Assembly: GCA_051294375.1 (NCBI GenBank)
Contig: CM119263.1
Span: 3,249,232-3,313,231, forward strand
Source of the DNA: Paraspadella gotoi
Taxonomy: Eukaryota; Chaetognatha
DNA length: 64,000 nucleotides
Direction of reading: 5' to 3'
The position numbers and the translations under genes are program-made. Below are positions 1 through 12,700 of this stretch, one piece after another. Numbering within the stretch: position 1 is the first letter of the stretch; the number at the start of each line of letters is the position of its first letter. The notes below the pieces were generated by a model, which did not search any database, was not told the DNA's origin, and was given only the letters and a program-made list of their open reading frames with translations.

Positions 1-453
1 ATTGTTATAAAAATGTGAGCATAAATGTTTGGCTAACTTATGATCGCACTGAAGTGTAAGAATGTTTAGAAAATTGTGTTTTTCTTTTTTCGCTATTTGG
101 GCTACTGAGGTATTTTTTAGTGTTACAGTGATAAGAAGTGTTAAGAATTTATTTTACTTAAGGCAGCAAAGTGTTTGGTGTTCACATTTTATCTCTCTCC
201 GTGTCTCCTTTGTGCCTGTGCCAGATTTGGTTGCGCGTGGTCAGCATATTCTAAGCAATTAAAACCGATAAATCAATACATCATATGTGTTGTTGCATCA
301 AAGTGTTGTTGTTTTCCTCTGATGATCATTGAATGTTATTATGAATAAAACTATCAATCTGAATATTACACGAAACAATTTAAAAGGAAAAAAAAATAGA
401 AAAAAAAAATTGTAACCGTAACCGGTAACGAAAAAAAACTGACTTCTGTCGAG

Positions 454-626
454 GAACTAGTAGTCAGCCTGCCTCGCCAGGCATATCTCCGTCCTATGAC
501 TCGTCGCGCCATTTCTGGGGGAGACTGCCGTCAAGTCCCGTCGTCGCCGGAAGTGAGCGTGGCCGCATCCAGCGCCCCTTTGGTTGCGCCGTCGCGAGTG
601 ACGGCGAGACCCTTCGTCGTGAAAAG
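454..626 (+). other. possible isolated coding exon (GC-rich island)
   Basis: A GC-rich stretch stands out from AT-rich surroundings. It is preceded by an AG at 452-453 and ends at a good donor (AAAAG|GTAAAG). Two plus-strand frames are open through it. One gives a Ser/Pro-rich peptide that begins SSQPASPGISPSYDSS. The acceptor has a weak pyrimidine tract and I found no partner exon. It may be an exon of a gene that starts left of the window, or non-coding. No function is assigned. The rest of 1-1140 shows nothing I can support. Confidence 0.25.
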
Positions 627-1140
627 GTAAAGAGCATAGAAAGTAGCACACAGATAGGCTTGAGCAGACAAAATGTAGAAAACGAATCATGATGAGTAAA
701 ATATACAGATGAGCAACGGCATCTCTCAACAACTTCCTTAGCTCGAATATAAAGACTCAGAAAGTTTGTTGTCGACTCTTGAAGAATCTTATTCTAACTT
801 AGAAAATAATTTTATTCGATTTAAATTGAGGTTGGAAAAAATCGTTTTGATTTCTGCGGTTCCTTCGTTGCGCCTTCATTCCCATTCCCTTTTAATCGGT
901 TTGCATCGAGCATCCGTGCAATTTTCTCCCAATTCTTTCGGAGTTGCCCCGACTCGATGTTTTCGCGGCGGCGATCTGTATGTCTGCCTTTGCGATTTCC
1001 TGAAAATAGTAAACCGTACTTAAGACAAAAATAGGTAAAACGCTTGCAACGAATTCGTACACCGTCAATACGTTAATAAGAACGTAAAAAAAACAAAAGA
1101 GAAGCCTTTTGTCAAAACGAGGCAATCTCAAAAGTTTCGT

Positions 1141-2572
1141 TTATGCAGAAACGAACCAAAAGGTGTCGTTGTTGGTTTGAATGTTGTCGAAATCGTAGAC
1201 ATCCTCGTTCGTCGATTGATACCGAAACTCGTTCCTGAACATCGAGAGTTTGGAAGGGAGATCTTTGAAGAGATCGTGGGAAGCGTCCGCGCCGATTCCT
1301 GATGGGAGAAGTGAGGGACGATGATGTAAAGCAGACGTGGGTCATCGATCGGTCAAATCGATCGATCCTAGATCAACCATCGACTCTCACCGAACGTAAC
1401 GTCTCCCGGATTATTTAAATTCGTGTAGACGGCCGTAGAGCCGGACACGCCGAGACTGTCGAAGGATTTTTTGCCGGCTACGCCCACCTGTAGACAAAAG
1501 TCAGATAATCAGACCGATGCTCATTTGTTTTCAAGTCCTTTTATTGATTAAATTTCGAGAGCCTCGCCTTCAAATTTGAATTGATTTTGACGGAGGCAAA
1601 GAGGTCGTCCATCAGGTTGACTTTGACGCCGACTTCCGCGTTGATTTCGTCTTTCTGCAGATTCTTGGAGGCGACGGCGGCGGCCTCTACCGGCCCGATG
1701 GGAACCCAAAGGCTACACCCGACCTTTTCGACGTCATTATCCGCGTGGACGTGAACGTTGAACCTGAAAGGGGCAGCAGGTATCGACTTCAACTTAAAGA
1801 GTTTGATGAAAAAAACAAAATCTCTTTTTTGAAAAAATTGGATTCTTTTTACTTTTATTTTAGACGTAATATTATCGTTAGTTAGCGAGAAAATGAGACT
1901 GGTAAAACAGCAGCTGCAACAAGGAGTGACTCTCAATTGTCAATTAAACCGCTCACATAGATCCGTTGTATCCGGCGGCGAAAGAAGTTGATTTGGGTCC
2001 AGTGGGCGTGTCTCCCTTTTCCGAAGGAAGAGCGATGACGGTGCTGAGTCCGACGGCGGCTTTCATGTGGCTCACGCATACGGTGGCGTTCAACGTGGGT
2101 CCGTCGGGAACTGAAAATATCAAGAAGAGTGGCTCTCTCCGCAGCTAGAACATATAACAACATTTCTTCATATTAATTTAGAGATTCAACTTTTTCGGTG
2201 TTGAGAAATGGATTATATTAAAACCCTTAAAACAAAGAATTATCTTCCCCACGGGACTAATTGCCGACACAATCGCCTTATTTAAAACTTTCTAGATCGA
2301 TAAAGTTGTTCTAAACGGACGCAAGGACGCGATCATCGATCGAAGGGACGCACCGTATTCGACAGTCTCGTTGATGAAGTCGTTCTTGAAAGAGAGACTC
2401 GTCTTCCCCTTGTGATCGACGCCAAGGTTCATGCTTTTCACGGCGAGAAAATCGCTGACGCCGGCGCTGAGGCTGAAGTTGGGGTCAAGGTTCTGGTTCA
2501 TCCCGTGTTTGTCCGTCACGGTCAGATTCTGAGCGGGAGTTGGTCGAGAAAGAGTTCGTTTAATGAAAAGAG

Positions 2573-2663
<91 letters not shown>

Positions 2664-3169
2664 AATACAAAGAGAGACAATAAAGATAGAAAAAAAGAAA
2701 GAATAAAAGATAAGATTAAGATAAAGATAGAAAGAAATAAAAAATTAAAGAATTAAAAAAAGAAAGAAAGAGAGTACATAAATAAAAGACAAAGTAAGAG
2801 AAATTGTTCAAAAGCAAATAATGATAAACTTGTTACTATTAACATTCACATCAGACATCAGTTATCCAATATTTAGCAGAATTGAGACGACGAATTCGTT
2901 ACCTTTTCCTTGGAAACGAACTTCTGCGTCAAATCGACATTTCCTCCAACTTCTTCCTTGGCAAGGTCGTACTTTCCTCCGGTGGAGAGGGAGTTGTTCC
3001 CCGGCAAGTTGTGGTTAATGCTGCCGCTCACGGCATTTTCCGGAACGAAACCTATATATGTTTTTTCTATTGTACTATTGAAACGTTCAGGTTTTTTTTT
3101 TTCAATTTTGACGTTACCGTCCGAGAGGACTTTTTTGGCGTTTTTGCCCAAGTCGCCGTAGGCAGTCAT
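1141..3169 (-). CDS. VDAC: voltage-dependent anion channel / mitochondrial porin (VDAC family), 7 exons
   Basis: Porin of the mitochondrial outer membrane, a beta-barrel for ATP, ADP and other small metabolites. Exons on the minus strand: 3169-3118, 3051-2903, 2528-2354, 2110-1957, 1763-1568, 1487-1391, 1298-1141, giving 326 codons plus stop. The N-terminus (MTAYGDLGKNAKKVLSDG) matches the family start, where a short helix with YxDLGKxA lies in the pore. The rest alternates hydrophobic and polar residues as beta-strands do, and the end of the barrel reads like the family's last strands (LFASVKINSNLK, then VTFGIGADA). The usual length is about 280 residues; here about 40 extra acidic and Asn-rich residues follow the barrel. 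Exon 5 is spliced at AAG|GC, a rare GC-AG intron. Without that splice the frame stops at 1541 and the last two exons are lost. The sequence is divergent, so it could be a porin-like paralogue rather than the main VDAC. Confidence 0.85.
2572..2664. repeat. (GAAA)n microsatellite in porin intron
   Basis: About 23 perfect GAAA units lie in the intron between porin exons 2 and 3, followed by looser A/G-rich sequence to about 2775. Confidence 0.97.
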
Positions 3170-3708
3170 TTTACGCTCAACTTATCGGAAATATTCCTAA
3201 TAAAAACCGGATCCTAAAATTGTTTACTTGTCTTATCGAATTTTCTAAACGTCGTAGGTATAGGGATTTTGTAGGTATTACAAATCGTACAAAGTGTATA
3301 AGTACTCTACATTTGCATCAATATTTATTTAATTTCATTTTCATTAGATAAAATAAAAAAAGATTGTCCTCGATAGCCTTTTGTTTTTAATATTTTTCGC
3401 CAATAAAGGCGCTAACAAACACCTCGTAATTGGTTTCTGTTATCGTTTCGAGTTCTGACGAGTCAGGGCGGTTAACAGGAAATGATGGTAATGGGTGGTA
3501 GGGGAAAGCAACGGGTGCCAAGTGGTTTTAAATTTAAACTATTGTTTTTCCGAAACTGACTAAGACGCAGTATATATCGCCAGCTTTTATATATACCTAT
3601 ACCGTTTTACTTGCTCGGTTACGCCCTTTCTAACTAATATCAAAAAACTGAACAAAAGATCATCCAAGGTGGCAATAACGGGGAAGATTTATAGTGGAAG
3701 TGACACAA

Positions 3709-3711
<3 letters not shown>

Positions 3712-3766
<55 letters not shown>
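3712..3766. repeat. (GA)n microsatellite, 55 bp
   Basis: Perfect GA dinucleotide run in the divergent spacer about 540 bp upstream of the porin start codon. With the (CT)n run at 4105 it forms an imperfect inverted pair. Confidence 0.98.
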
Positions 3767-3770
<4 letters not shown>

Positions 3771-4103
3771 CATTTTTCGTCCGTAAAAAGCCTAATCCAA
3801 TTCGAAGCTACGTACAAACTGTACAACAAGCAAGCCAGTTTAATGAGTTATAATTTTTATAAAATTAATTTATATATATATTGGAACCTTCTATTATTCA
3901 AATCCTCTCTTTCTTAATCCATGTACTTGTCAAGTTCATGTCTGAATCTTCCTATTCCGCCTTCTGGCCCTGATCGAGCATCGAACTCAGTTCCAGCCAA
4001 AAGACCCACTTCTCCTTATATGGATAAGCCAAACAATCTGATTTACACAGCGCCCGTCAGTGGCTTCGCCTCGCCGATCAGTCGAATCTTCTTTACTTCT
4101 TCC

Positions 4104-4104
<1 letters not shown>

Positions 4105-4166
<62 letters not shown>
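4105..4166. repeat. (CT)n microsatellite, 62 bp
   Basis: Perfect TC dinucleotide run, reverse complementary to the (GA)n tract about 340 bp away. Confidence 0.98.
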
Positions 4167-4169
<3 letters not shown>

Positions 4170-6784
4170 ATCGGTTTCAGCCAATCAGGAACTAAGCTCG
4201 GACTGGCAGCCCTTCTCCCTCCCCGTTCTCTCTCTTTCGCGGCGGCGGCGATGCATGCAACCGTCGACGTAATGCAATGCAATGTCCCGACGACCGACCA
4301 TCGGCCAACTCTTTATTGTTTCTTGTTTGCGAGAACGCAACCCTGATTCAGCCACCGTTTGCCGACTTTCATCAAAACTCGTACAACCTTTCGCTTTTTC
4401 GATTAACACAAAACCTCGCGTTTCTTAAAGTCATTTGTTTTTTTATTTCTTCGGGTACAAGCGCGTCTGTGCTTGCTTCAAAGTTAAAAAAACATTTTTT
4501 TCGACCTCAGCTTGATCTTTTGATTGTCAATAAACCAACTCACACGATGTTTACGCCTGTTTCATGCCTAAAAGTAAAACCATTGACCTTTCGATAAACA
4601 ACGTCGCTCGTCGTCGATTAAATTCGTCGAATGTTAATAAACAAATGAACAATATATGAAATTAAATCACGCGTACTTTTTTAGATACGAGGTGATAGAC
4701 CCGTGTTATTAAAGATAATAAAGATATGGCATGCAGGGAGATTATTTTGTATGAGAAAAATACTTGCATGTGGAGAATTTTTCTCTGATTAATGACAGAA
4801 ATTTTCGTCTGGAAAATCTGCACATGCAAAAGCGTTTTTTTCGATGATTACTATCATTTGAAGGACAAATATTTCATCAGGACGATGACGTATGTAGTTT
4901 GTACAAATAAAACTTAAGAACTAAATATTTGGCGGTACATAACATAACTACCTAACAAAACAAGCCACACATCCAAACGGCCTTAAAGCTTGTATTCCTA
5001 TAAAACAACTATGTTATCATATTTTGCTATAAAAAGAACCAAATTTATCGGGCTGACAATCGTGGGAAATGAAGGAGTAACGAAGACCAGAATCACGGAT
5101 GATAATAACAAAATAATCGATTTACTTAACAGGGCCACAGGTCCTTACCCCTTAGTATCAAAACTGATTCCTGGCCAAAAAATCAAAACAGATGCCAAAT
5201 TGTTTTCTTTCGCCTTCCTAAAAAAGAAAGCACACACAGACAAACACTCATCAACCACACTTCAGAGCAAAAAGAATAAGAAAGAAAAGAACGAACGTGA
5301 GCTCGGAGGTTTTTGATTGTTCCGTCCCAGTTTGATATAATCCGACTTTGGAACTGAAAAAGCCTGTCACCTCCTGCAAAGTTGAGACGTCATAAAAAAC
5401 CACTTTTTTCTCATTCTCAATTCTTTTTTTCTCTATTTGTCGTAGAAAACAGACTTTAAATATTTCAACGTTGCTATATGTTTATAACACGAAACCTTAG
5501 ATTATTTTTTTTACCAAATTCTTTTTACCCATTGAAAGAATGATGGTTTTGTTATTTTTTCTGACAAGGTTACAATCGTTTAAATTCAGGAATGACCTTG
5601 AGAGAAAAAGGTTTTATTTCAGTGAGGATCCACAGAGTCGCCGTCTTCTTTTTCTTGGGGCCGTCCTTCCTATAAATTCGAGACCGGGAGAGAGAGAGAC
5701 AGAGAAAGAGAGAGAGCGAGCAGGGTTTTAACATTTCTGTTTGAAGAAGCAGAGATCCCCACCCTTTCTCTTTACTGGTTTTATTGTTTTAACTTTTCTC
5801 TTCCTCAAATGAGAGAGAGAGAGAGAACACACAAAAAAAAGTGAGAACTTTTTTTCGAAACTGACTCTGTCTCACTCTTTCCCTCTCTTTTTCTGTGGTC
5901 GTCTTCAAGGGGAATTTTGTTTGAAAAATGTTGATAACAGATCCGAGATCGGGTTCGCTTCGTCCCCCTCGATTTTTTAAAAGAATTATTCAAATATTAT
6001 ATATAGTCGTCTCTGTTAAAAAAAAGATTATCACCGAAGCCGTGGACGTCGATCAAAGTTCGGAAACGAATTTTCAGCTCAGAATTCAATTTTCGGATTT
6101 GGATTTTCGGGTCACAGTCAAATTTTCTCGAACCTTTTTGCTCCCGATTACCTATAACTTTCTTTTTTTTTTCGAAGAGAATATTTATATTGGCAGAGTT
6201 TTATAAAAAAATATTTAACGGTTAACAGGTTTTGGAAATATCGATTTGGGTATTTTTTTTAGATGAAAATTGTGTGTTTATCGGATGGCCCCGATCTTGG
6301 GGTCGATCTTCCACCCAAGAGCTCACCACTTCTCCCAAACCTCGCCAACTCCGCCTCGATTTTATTTTTTTAAATTTTTTTAATAATATTTTCTTCTTTT
6401 TATCTCCCGAATGTTATTCGCATTAAAGGCTACTCTTTCGGAGTAATCAACGTGGATAAATAGTAATTTAAGGGTTTAATTTCAGCGCGCTTCTACGTTA
6501 ATAATACTCTTTTTCTGTTACGTGAATTTCCACGTGTCAAAAATCTCTTCATCAATATTCACAAAAAACAACCTTTGTCTACAGATCGAACATTTACGAT
6601 TCGGAAAACTCCGCCCACGGTCACTACATTAAAGTTTACGATTGGAATTCCAATTCATTACTACAAATCTTTTCACGAAAAACATTTTCTGATCTCGTTT
6701 ATCGACTTTCTTCGCGAATATCGTCGAAAGAAAAACATAACTTTCGAACGCTTTTTTTTTAACGCGTGACATCGGATCCCAATT

Positions 6785-9700
6785 ATGGCGCCACCGTCGC
6801 CCGTGGAAGCGGCGCCGGCGACCAACGGCCGAACCAACGGCGTCGAAAACGGAGACGGGAAATACATTGACACGGTGGACCGGGACGACCCCGCCTACAT
6901 CAAGGACATGCAGAGACCGCCCGACATTAAGGAAGACCTACAGGCCATGGAAGCCCGACAGAGAGTCTCGCTCATTCTCAATTCTCAAGGTGCCCGCTTT
7001 TTTATGGCCCATTGACATGCAGCGTTTTTGAGATGGCACGAGACCGGTGAAAAAGAACAGCAATTGAGGTTTATTGCCCCGGTTATAGTTTACTCTCTAA
7101 CCTGTAATTTAATTAGATAAAAATCTGGTCTATTATTTAAAATGTATCGGCTATCGTGTGTCAATCATCATTACTGGTAATTATTATCTTCGAGGACCCT
7201 CACAGAAAAGTATGGAAAAAAGTATCATCATTTAACATATCGTTTCGTTATAAAATACTCATCTCTTCCGATATCCTCAGCCTTTCGAGAAGAGCTGGAG
7301 GCGATCGTGGAGTCACAGATCCGCAACTCGTCTCACCCGGCGAGTCTCATCGCGCTCCAACACATCGCCGAGATGGTCCTACCTCCCGCATCGGGAAAGT
7401 CTTTCCGCAAGGGAAGCGTCTCCGCGGGTAAGTTTTTAATAGCATCCGCGACGAACGAGGGTCGGGTTAACGATAGGCCCCGCCTTTCAGGTCTCGGACC
7501 GGGTCTTCAAACGACGATTCCCTTGGCGGCGGCCAATACAGTCATCCCGCCGGTCAACGACCTCCGCGGGTCCGATTTTATGGCTTACTCCAAAATCGAA
7601 AAGTACCTGAGATGTAAACTGGCCTCGCTCTACCGAATCGTCGACCTGTTTGGATGGAGTCACGGAATTTACAATCACATTACGGTGAGAACCGTTTTCC
7701 TAATGACCTAAATTCAAAATATCTTAAAAATGTAAAGTGCATGTGTCAATGTGACAGATATATCATAGTACCCAAAAAATCTTGTCATTCCAAGTTTTGG
7801 AACAATCGTTGATCTTACTACCTTTTTTTTTTATCCAGATGAGGACCCGATATTCATAAGCTTGTTTTTAAATGAAAAATATAAAACATTTAAAATGAAG
7901 GCATGGTTTCTCCCTTAGCTTCGATCCGGCGGAGAAGCGGATCACTTCCTGATCAACCCTTTCGGGATGCTCTACAGCGAAATCACTGCCTCCTCTTTGG
8001 TCAAAATCGATACCCTTGGCACAGTCGTCGACGAAGGAAGCACAACTATGGGGATCAACAAAGCTGGGTTAGGCTAAACGCATTTCGGCTAAATTTTGAT
8101 TTTCGTTTTGATAAATAATAATGTGGCGATCCCGGAGTTGAATTCCCTCTGGAGGCTTATGGGAAAACGAAGAGAAAGAAGAGGAAAAAATAAAGTTCGT
8201 TTCTTTACGGAAAAGAAAATTTAAGATCGTAACAACAATGATATTAAAAACGTTTTTATTATTGTTATTAATTATTATTATTATATATATTTATATATTT
8301 ATATTATATATTATAATTATTTTATTGTTATTAATATATAAATATTTTGATTAATAGGTTTACAATTCACTCCGCCATCCATTCCTTTCGGCCCGACATA
8401 AAATGCATCATTCATCTTCACACGCCAGCCGCCGTTGCAGTCAGTGCTTGCAAACAAGGCTTTATGGCTGTCTCTCAAGTAAGCTTAAGATTTTAATGTT
8501 ACCGCTATAGATATGAAATTTCAAATATACTAATTTTTCAGTGGAGTCAAATTTCTTAAAGGTTAATTTCCTCTCCTGTATTTGATCCTCAGGAGGCAAT
8601 GATCGTCGGCGATGTTTCATACCACGATTACAGGGGAATCGCTTTAACAGAGGAGGAAAAAGACGAACTGCAAAAAAGTATCGGGCCTACTAACAAGGTA
8701 AAACCTACCCATTTTAATTTAGCAAACTTTGTTCCCAATTTAAGTAAATGATTATAACAAGTTAGCGTAATTTTTGTTTTATTTCCATGTGGTTTAGGTT
8801 ATGATATATCATTTATGATTATTCATGTTTTTCCATGATCGTGCACGTTAGATGTAAATTTTACAAGATTGCATCTCATACGTTGTACTCGTACGAATTG
8901 ATTCTCAGCCCCGGCGGGCGACTGTGCGGACATTTGATATTCTGCAAACGTTGATTGTTGTCTTCCTCCTGCCTCTTGAGAGTCTGATCGATTCTGCTCA
9001 TGATTGACGAAGTCGGCGTCAATCCCACGAATTTTTGTTTCACCTGTTAAAATAAGTTCGGATTCTCTCCTTGTCTCCAACTTCGCTCTCTCTCTCTCTC
9101 TCTGTCTCACTTTTCCGTTGTAGTCAATGAGAACTATGTGAATGTCCCGTTCGTTTCTCAGATCGAGCTCGTAGCGAATTTGAAGAAGTTCCGTAATGGA
9201 GACGTCGCCCGTGTGCAGATGTGGAGCGTTGTTGAAACCCGAGTACATTCTGTTGACAAATGGTAAACGACAGTAGGGTGTGTGATTCGAAATCGTTTTA
9301 TTCATTGCTATACGTACGTGTTGACTCCTTTGTAGTAGAAGTCGTCTTTTCTCAATTTCATGGTGTGAGCGCCGGAAACTCCTAAGATCGAGAGGACCGT
9401 AAAGTGACGGACGGCGTAGTCGCAATCGTGTTGATAGATGTCGGACATTTGCTGGACATATCTAAGCTCGTTTGTGGCCCGGGCGGATACAATCTGGGAA
9501 TCCCAAATAAGCTTTTGTAGACGATTAAATTAGGTATATCGTTTCCCTTCCTAGATTAAATTGATTTCGTAACATGACGTAACCTGGGTGCATTTCATAC
9601 CAGTAATCGTCTCCTGTGCTGGAATCTCTCGACCAAAGCGATGGGCTCCGCTCTCCTCAGACAAGATTCCGCTATGAAAGGCAGAAGACAAAAAACTAGA

Positions 9701-12700
9701 CACAACAACGACGTTGTCGTCGTTGTTGTGTTCGATCTTTTTTTGATCTTCTCTTGGCATTCTTTTATGACTAATCCGCTTAGCATTTTCTGGGCGAGGA
9801 CACTCCAAAAACAAATCGGCCAGGGGAAAAAAAAGAAGTCGGTAATGTTCGATTTTTCGTCGGGCTTATTATTTTTTTTTTCTTAGAGCGACTTTTAACT
9901 CTTCGATGAGTCGAAGAAAGTTAGGATTTTTTTTGTTTTGGTTTTAACTTATTTTTTTTTGTGTCGAATATTACGTCGGAAGATTTTTAATGAATGCAAA
10001 TTGAGAGAAATTGAGTGGAAATTGGATCAATCCTAAGAAAAGTTTCTTCTAAAGCGTTTCGTGTGAAGATTTTTTTTTAAGGCATAGGTTAGAGCTTTGA
10101 AGGATTTATTGGGAAGCCCGTTCCGGAAAAGCGGTTAGCTTCGGCTTGTTTGCTTCATTAGGTTTCGTTCACATTTATGTCACAGTCCGAGGTTTTGATG
10201 GATGAGGGTTTACGTCAAAGATGTTTGTCGCGAAGTAACTATTCACAAATAACCAAGAGTTCCCGAATCTTAGGTTTTTAGTATTCCCTTAAAAGTAATG
10301 ATTTATCATTGAAACTCTGAAAAGATTACGGATTAAAAACATATTTTAAATTAGATAAAAACTGTAGTATATGAATTTCACCATTTTATTTTAGGTTGTT
10401 TTTCTTCGAAATCACGGAATCTTGACGTGCGGAGGAACAGTGGAAGAGGCGTGGCATTTTGCGTTCAACACGATGAAGGCTTGTGAAACTCAGACGCGAC
10501 TTTTGCCTCTCGGTCAGTTTTGCGAATCACTATTGGATTTTGTGATTTTTGAAAATGTAATTTTGATATAGGAGTGGAGAACATCATCGAGGCGTCTCCG
10601 GAGGCCAGGGAGCAAGTGAAAGAAGTGACGTCACACGGCGGCGGCGGGGTCGACTCTTCGGGCAAAAAGTGGAAAATCGGGGAACTCGAGTTCGAGGCGC
10701 TCATGCGACTCCTCGACAACGCGGTAATTAGATTTGGTCTTAGAAGTTGACTAAGACTTGGGCAACTTGTTTTTAATTTTTTATATTTTTATTGTTACTC
10801 TTCTATTCTTTTTAAAAAAGTGAAATCACTGCAATCGTCTCGTGTCATTCGTTTATTTAATGATTCCAACCTTCAATTTAATTTTGATTCCAGGGTTACC
10901 AAACGGGATACATTTACAAGCAACCCATAGCGTTCGATATCAAGGGCAGTCGCGCCGGGTCCGAAGTCGAAATTCCCCCCGCAGCCACGAACATACCTGC
11001 TTACGGTCCTGACGCTGAACTTTCCCCCTCGAAGGTTCGCCAGTCTCACTGTTTATTGGGAGAATATTGTCTTTTGATATCGCTACGCTACTATATTAGT
11101 TAAATTTGTCTCCTCTTTCAGCAAATGGCGCTTTTGAAACAGAAAAAGTTCAAAGATTCCTGGCTTAATTCGCCGAACGCGTATTCTCGAGTGGAGTTGG
11201 AGGAAACTGGCACGACGCAACCAAAAAAGTACACTACAGTAAGTAGACCGTCCTTTGTGATATTTAAAATAAATGTTCCAACTAGCTATTACTTATTATT
11301 TATTGTGTTTTAGTGGGTTAAAGGTTCGCCGACGCACACTAACATGACCATGAGAGTAGACAACGCCCACGCCTTTGCTCCACTCGGGGAAGATCCCAGA
11401 GAATTGAAGAAAGCCCATTCACAGATCAAGAAAAACTGGTGAGCTTTGTTGGATCTTTTAACAGTTCTACAACTACAAGATGGTTCTGAAAGTAATCCGT
11501 TTTAAGATATGAATGAATTCACATAAATGAAGGATTTAATTTTTCCCGCCGAGTCACGCTTAACACAGTGTGATGTTGACATTCCAGGTACGAGGACAAC
11601 ATCTCCTCGGGACCGCAGTCCAAGATCCTCGAAGGGCTGACGTGGGAGGAAGCGGAGAAGTTGAAGGAGTCCATGATCAAAGGCGGCGCCTCGCCCGGCG
11701 CCCACGAGATCATCATGATGGGCGCCGCCTCTAAAGGCATCATCAAAAGGGAGCAGCAACACAACGCCACAGTTTATAAAACTTACTATCAGGTAGCTTT
11801 AAAAAAATTGTTACTACAGTAAATATATCGGAAGAGCCATGTACTCCAGACATAATTTATCATATTTCACGATTCTCCCTTATTTTTCTATGACAGAAGG
11901 TAGGTGTGTCAGTAACTTTTTAAAAACTTTTAAAAAAATCGCAATTGAAATTAATACAAAATGAAAAGCAAATTCTGCCCGTTGCCATAAAAATTTTAAT
12001 GTTAAAATAACAAACCCGCGTGAATAATTTTCCTAATCTCTTGATACTATCAATGATAGTATTTCCTAATTTTCTTGATAGTATTTGAAGTAATTTTGAA
12101 TATTCCAAAATGAGCATCTCTTTCTTACAGGCAAATCCGTTCGCCAATATGGACGAGAAGGAGGATTTCGAATCGTACCAACGTCAAATCGAGGAGAAGA
12201 AATTACAAGAACAAGGTGAGTTTAATATAATAGCGCAAGAGTGAGTTTCGAACCGTCGAATCCGACATCGTGGCACGGCCTTGGTTTTCAATATTTTTCC
12301 AATTTTCCGGCGTCTCTTCTTTCAATCTATCGCCTAAAAACAGCTATGCAAAAACGAGCTCTTCTGGACGAAATCACAGACAGGGCGAAACATGGTAATT
12401 TTAAGCCTGTGATAAACAGCTTTATCATAAGCCGACATTTATTTTATTAGTTAGGAAAAATTTTGTCAATGTGATGTGTTTATATTAATTCGTTAAGCTA
12501 CCCGTTTCCATTTTTTCGTTTGTGATCACCGCAATTTTTAGCCCCAACTAAAATTAGTAACTTCCGGGCGAGTTAATGATAAAACTTGTTTTTTTCTTTA
12601 CATCGACACTTTTTCTAGTCGAAAATTTCAACAAGTAAGGTTTCGTTTGTTTCACTTTTGGTCGTAGGCATATTCGAGGTAAAGAGCACTATCTTATAGC

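Larger units (their letters stand above)
3170..6784. other. divergent intergenic spacer between porin and adducin
   Basis: No coding exon is supported. This stretch must hold the 5' ends of both flanking genes, which point away from each other. It is AT-rich with T-runs, a (GA)n tract, a (CT)n tract and shorter GA-rich patches near 5690-5720 and 5812-5826. A TATA-like run (agtatatatcgccagc) occurs near 3570, with no evidence that it is used. Short reading frames here look random. Confidence 0.6.

Noticed and set aside
2412-2756. Lys/Glu repeat frame on the plus strand
   Set aside because: It is the reverse strand of a porin exon followed by a (GAAA)n intron microsatellite.
4043-4346. Frames made of Arg-Glu or Ser-Leu repeats over (GA)n and (CT)n tracts, here and at 39001, 49600-49950, 50400, 60540 and 62770
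   Set aside because: Dinucleotide repeats are always open in several frames; no flanking coding signal.
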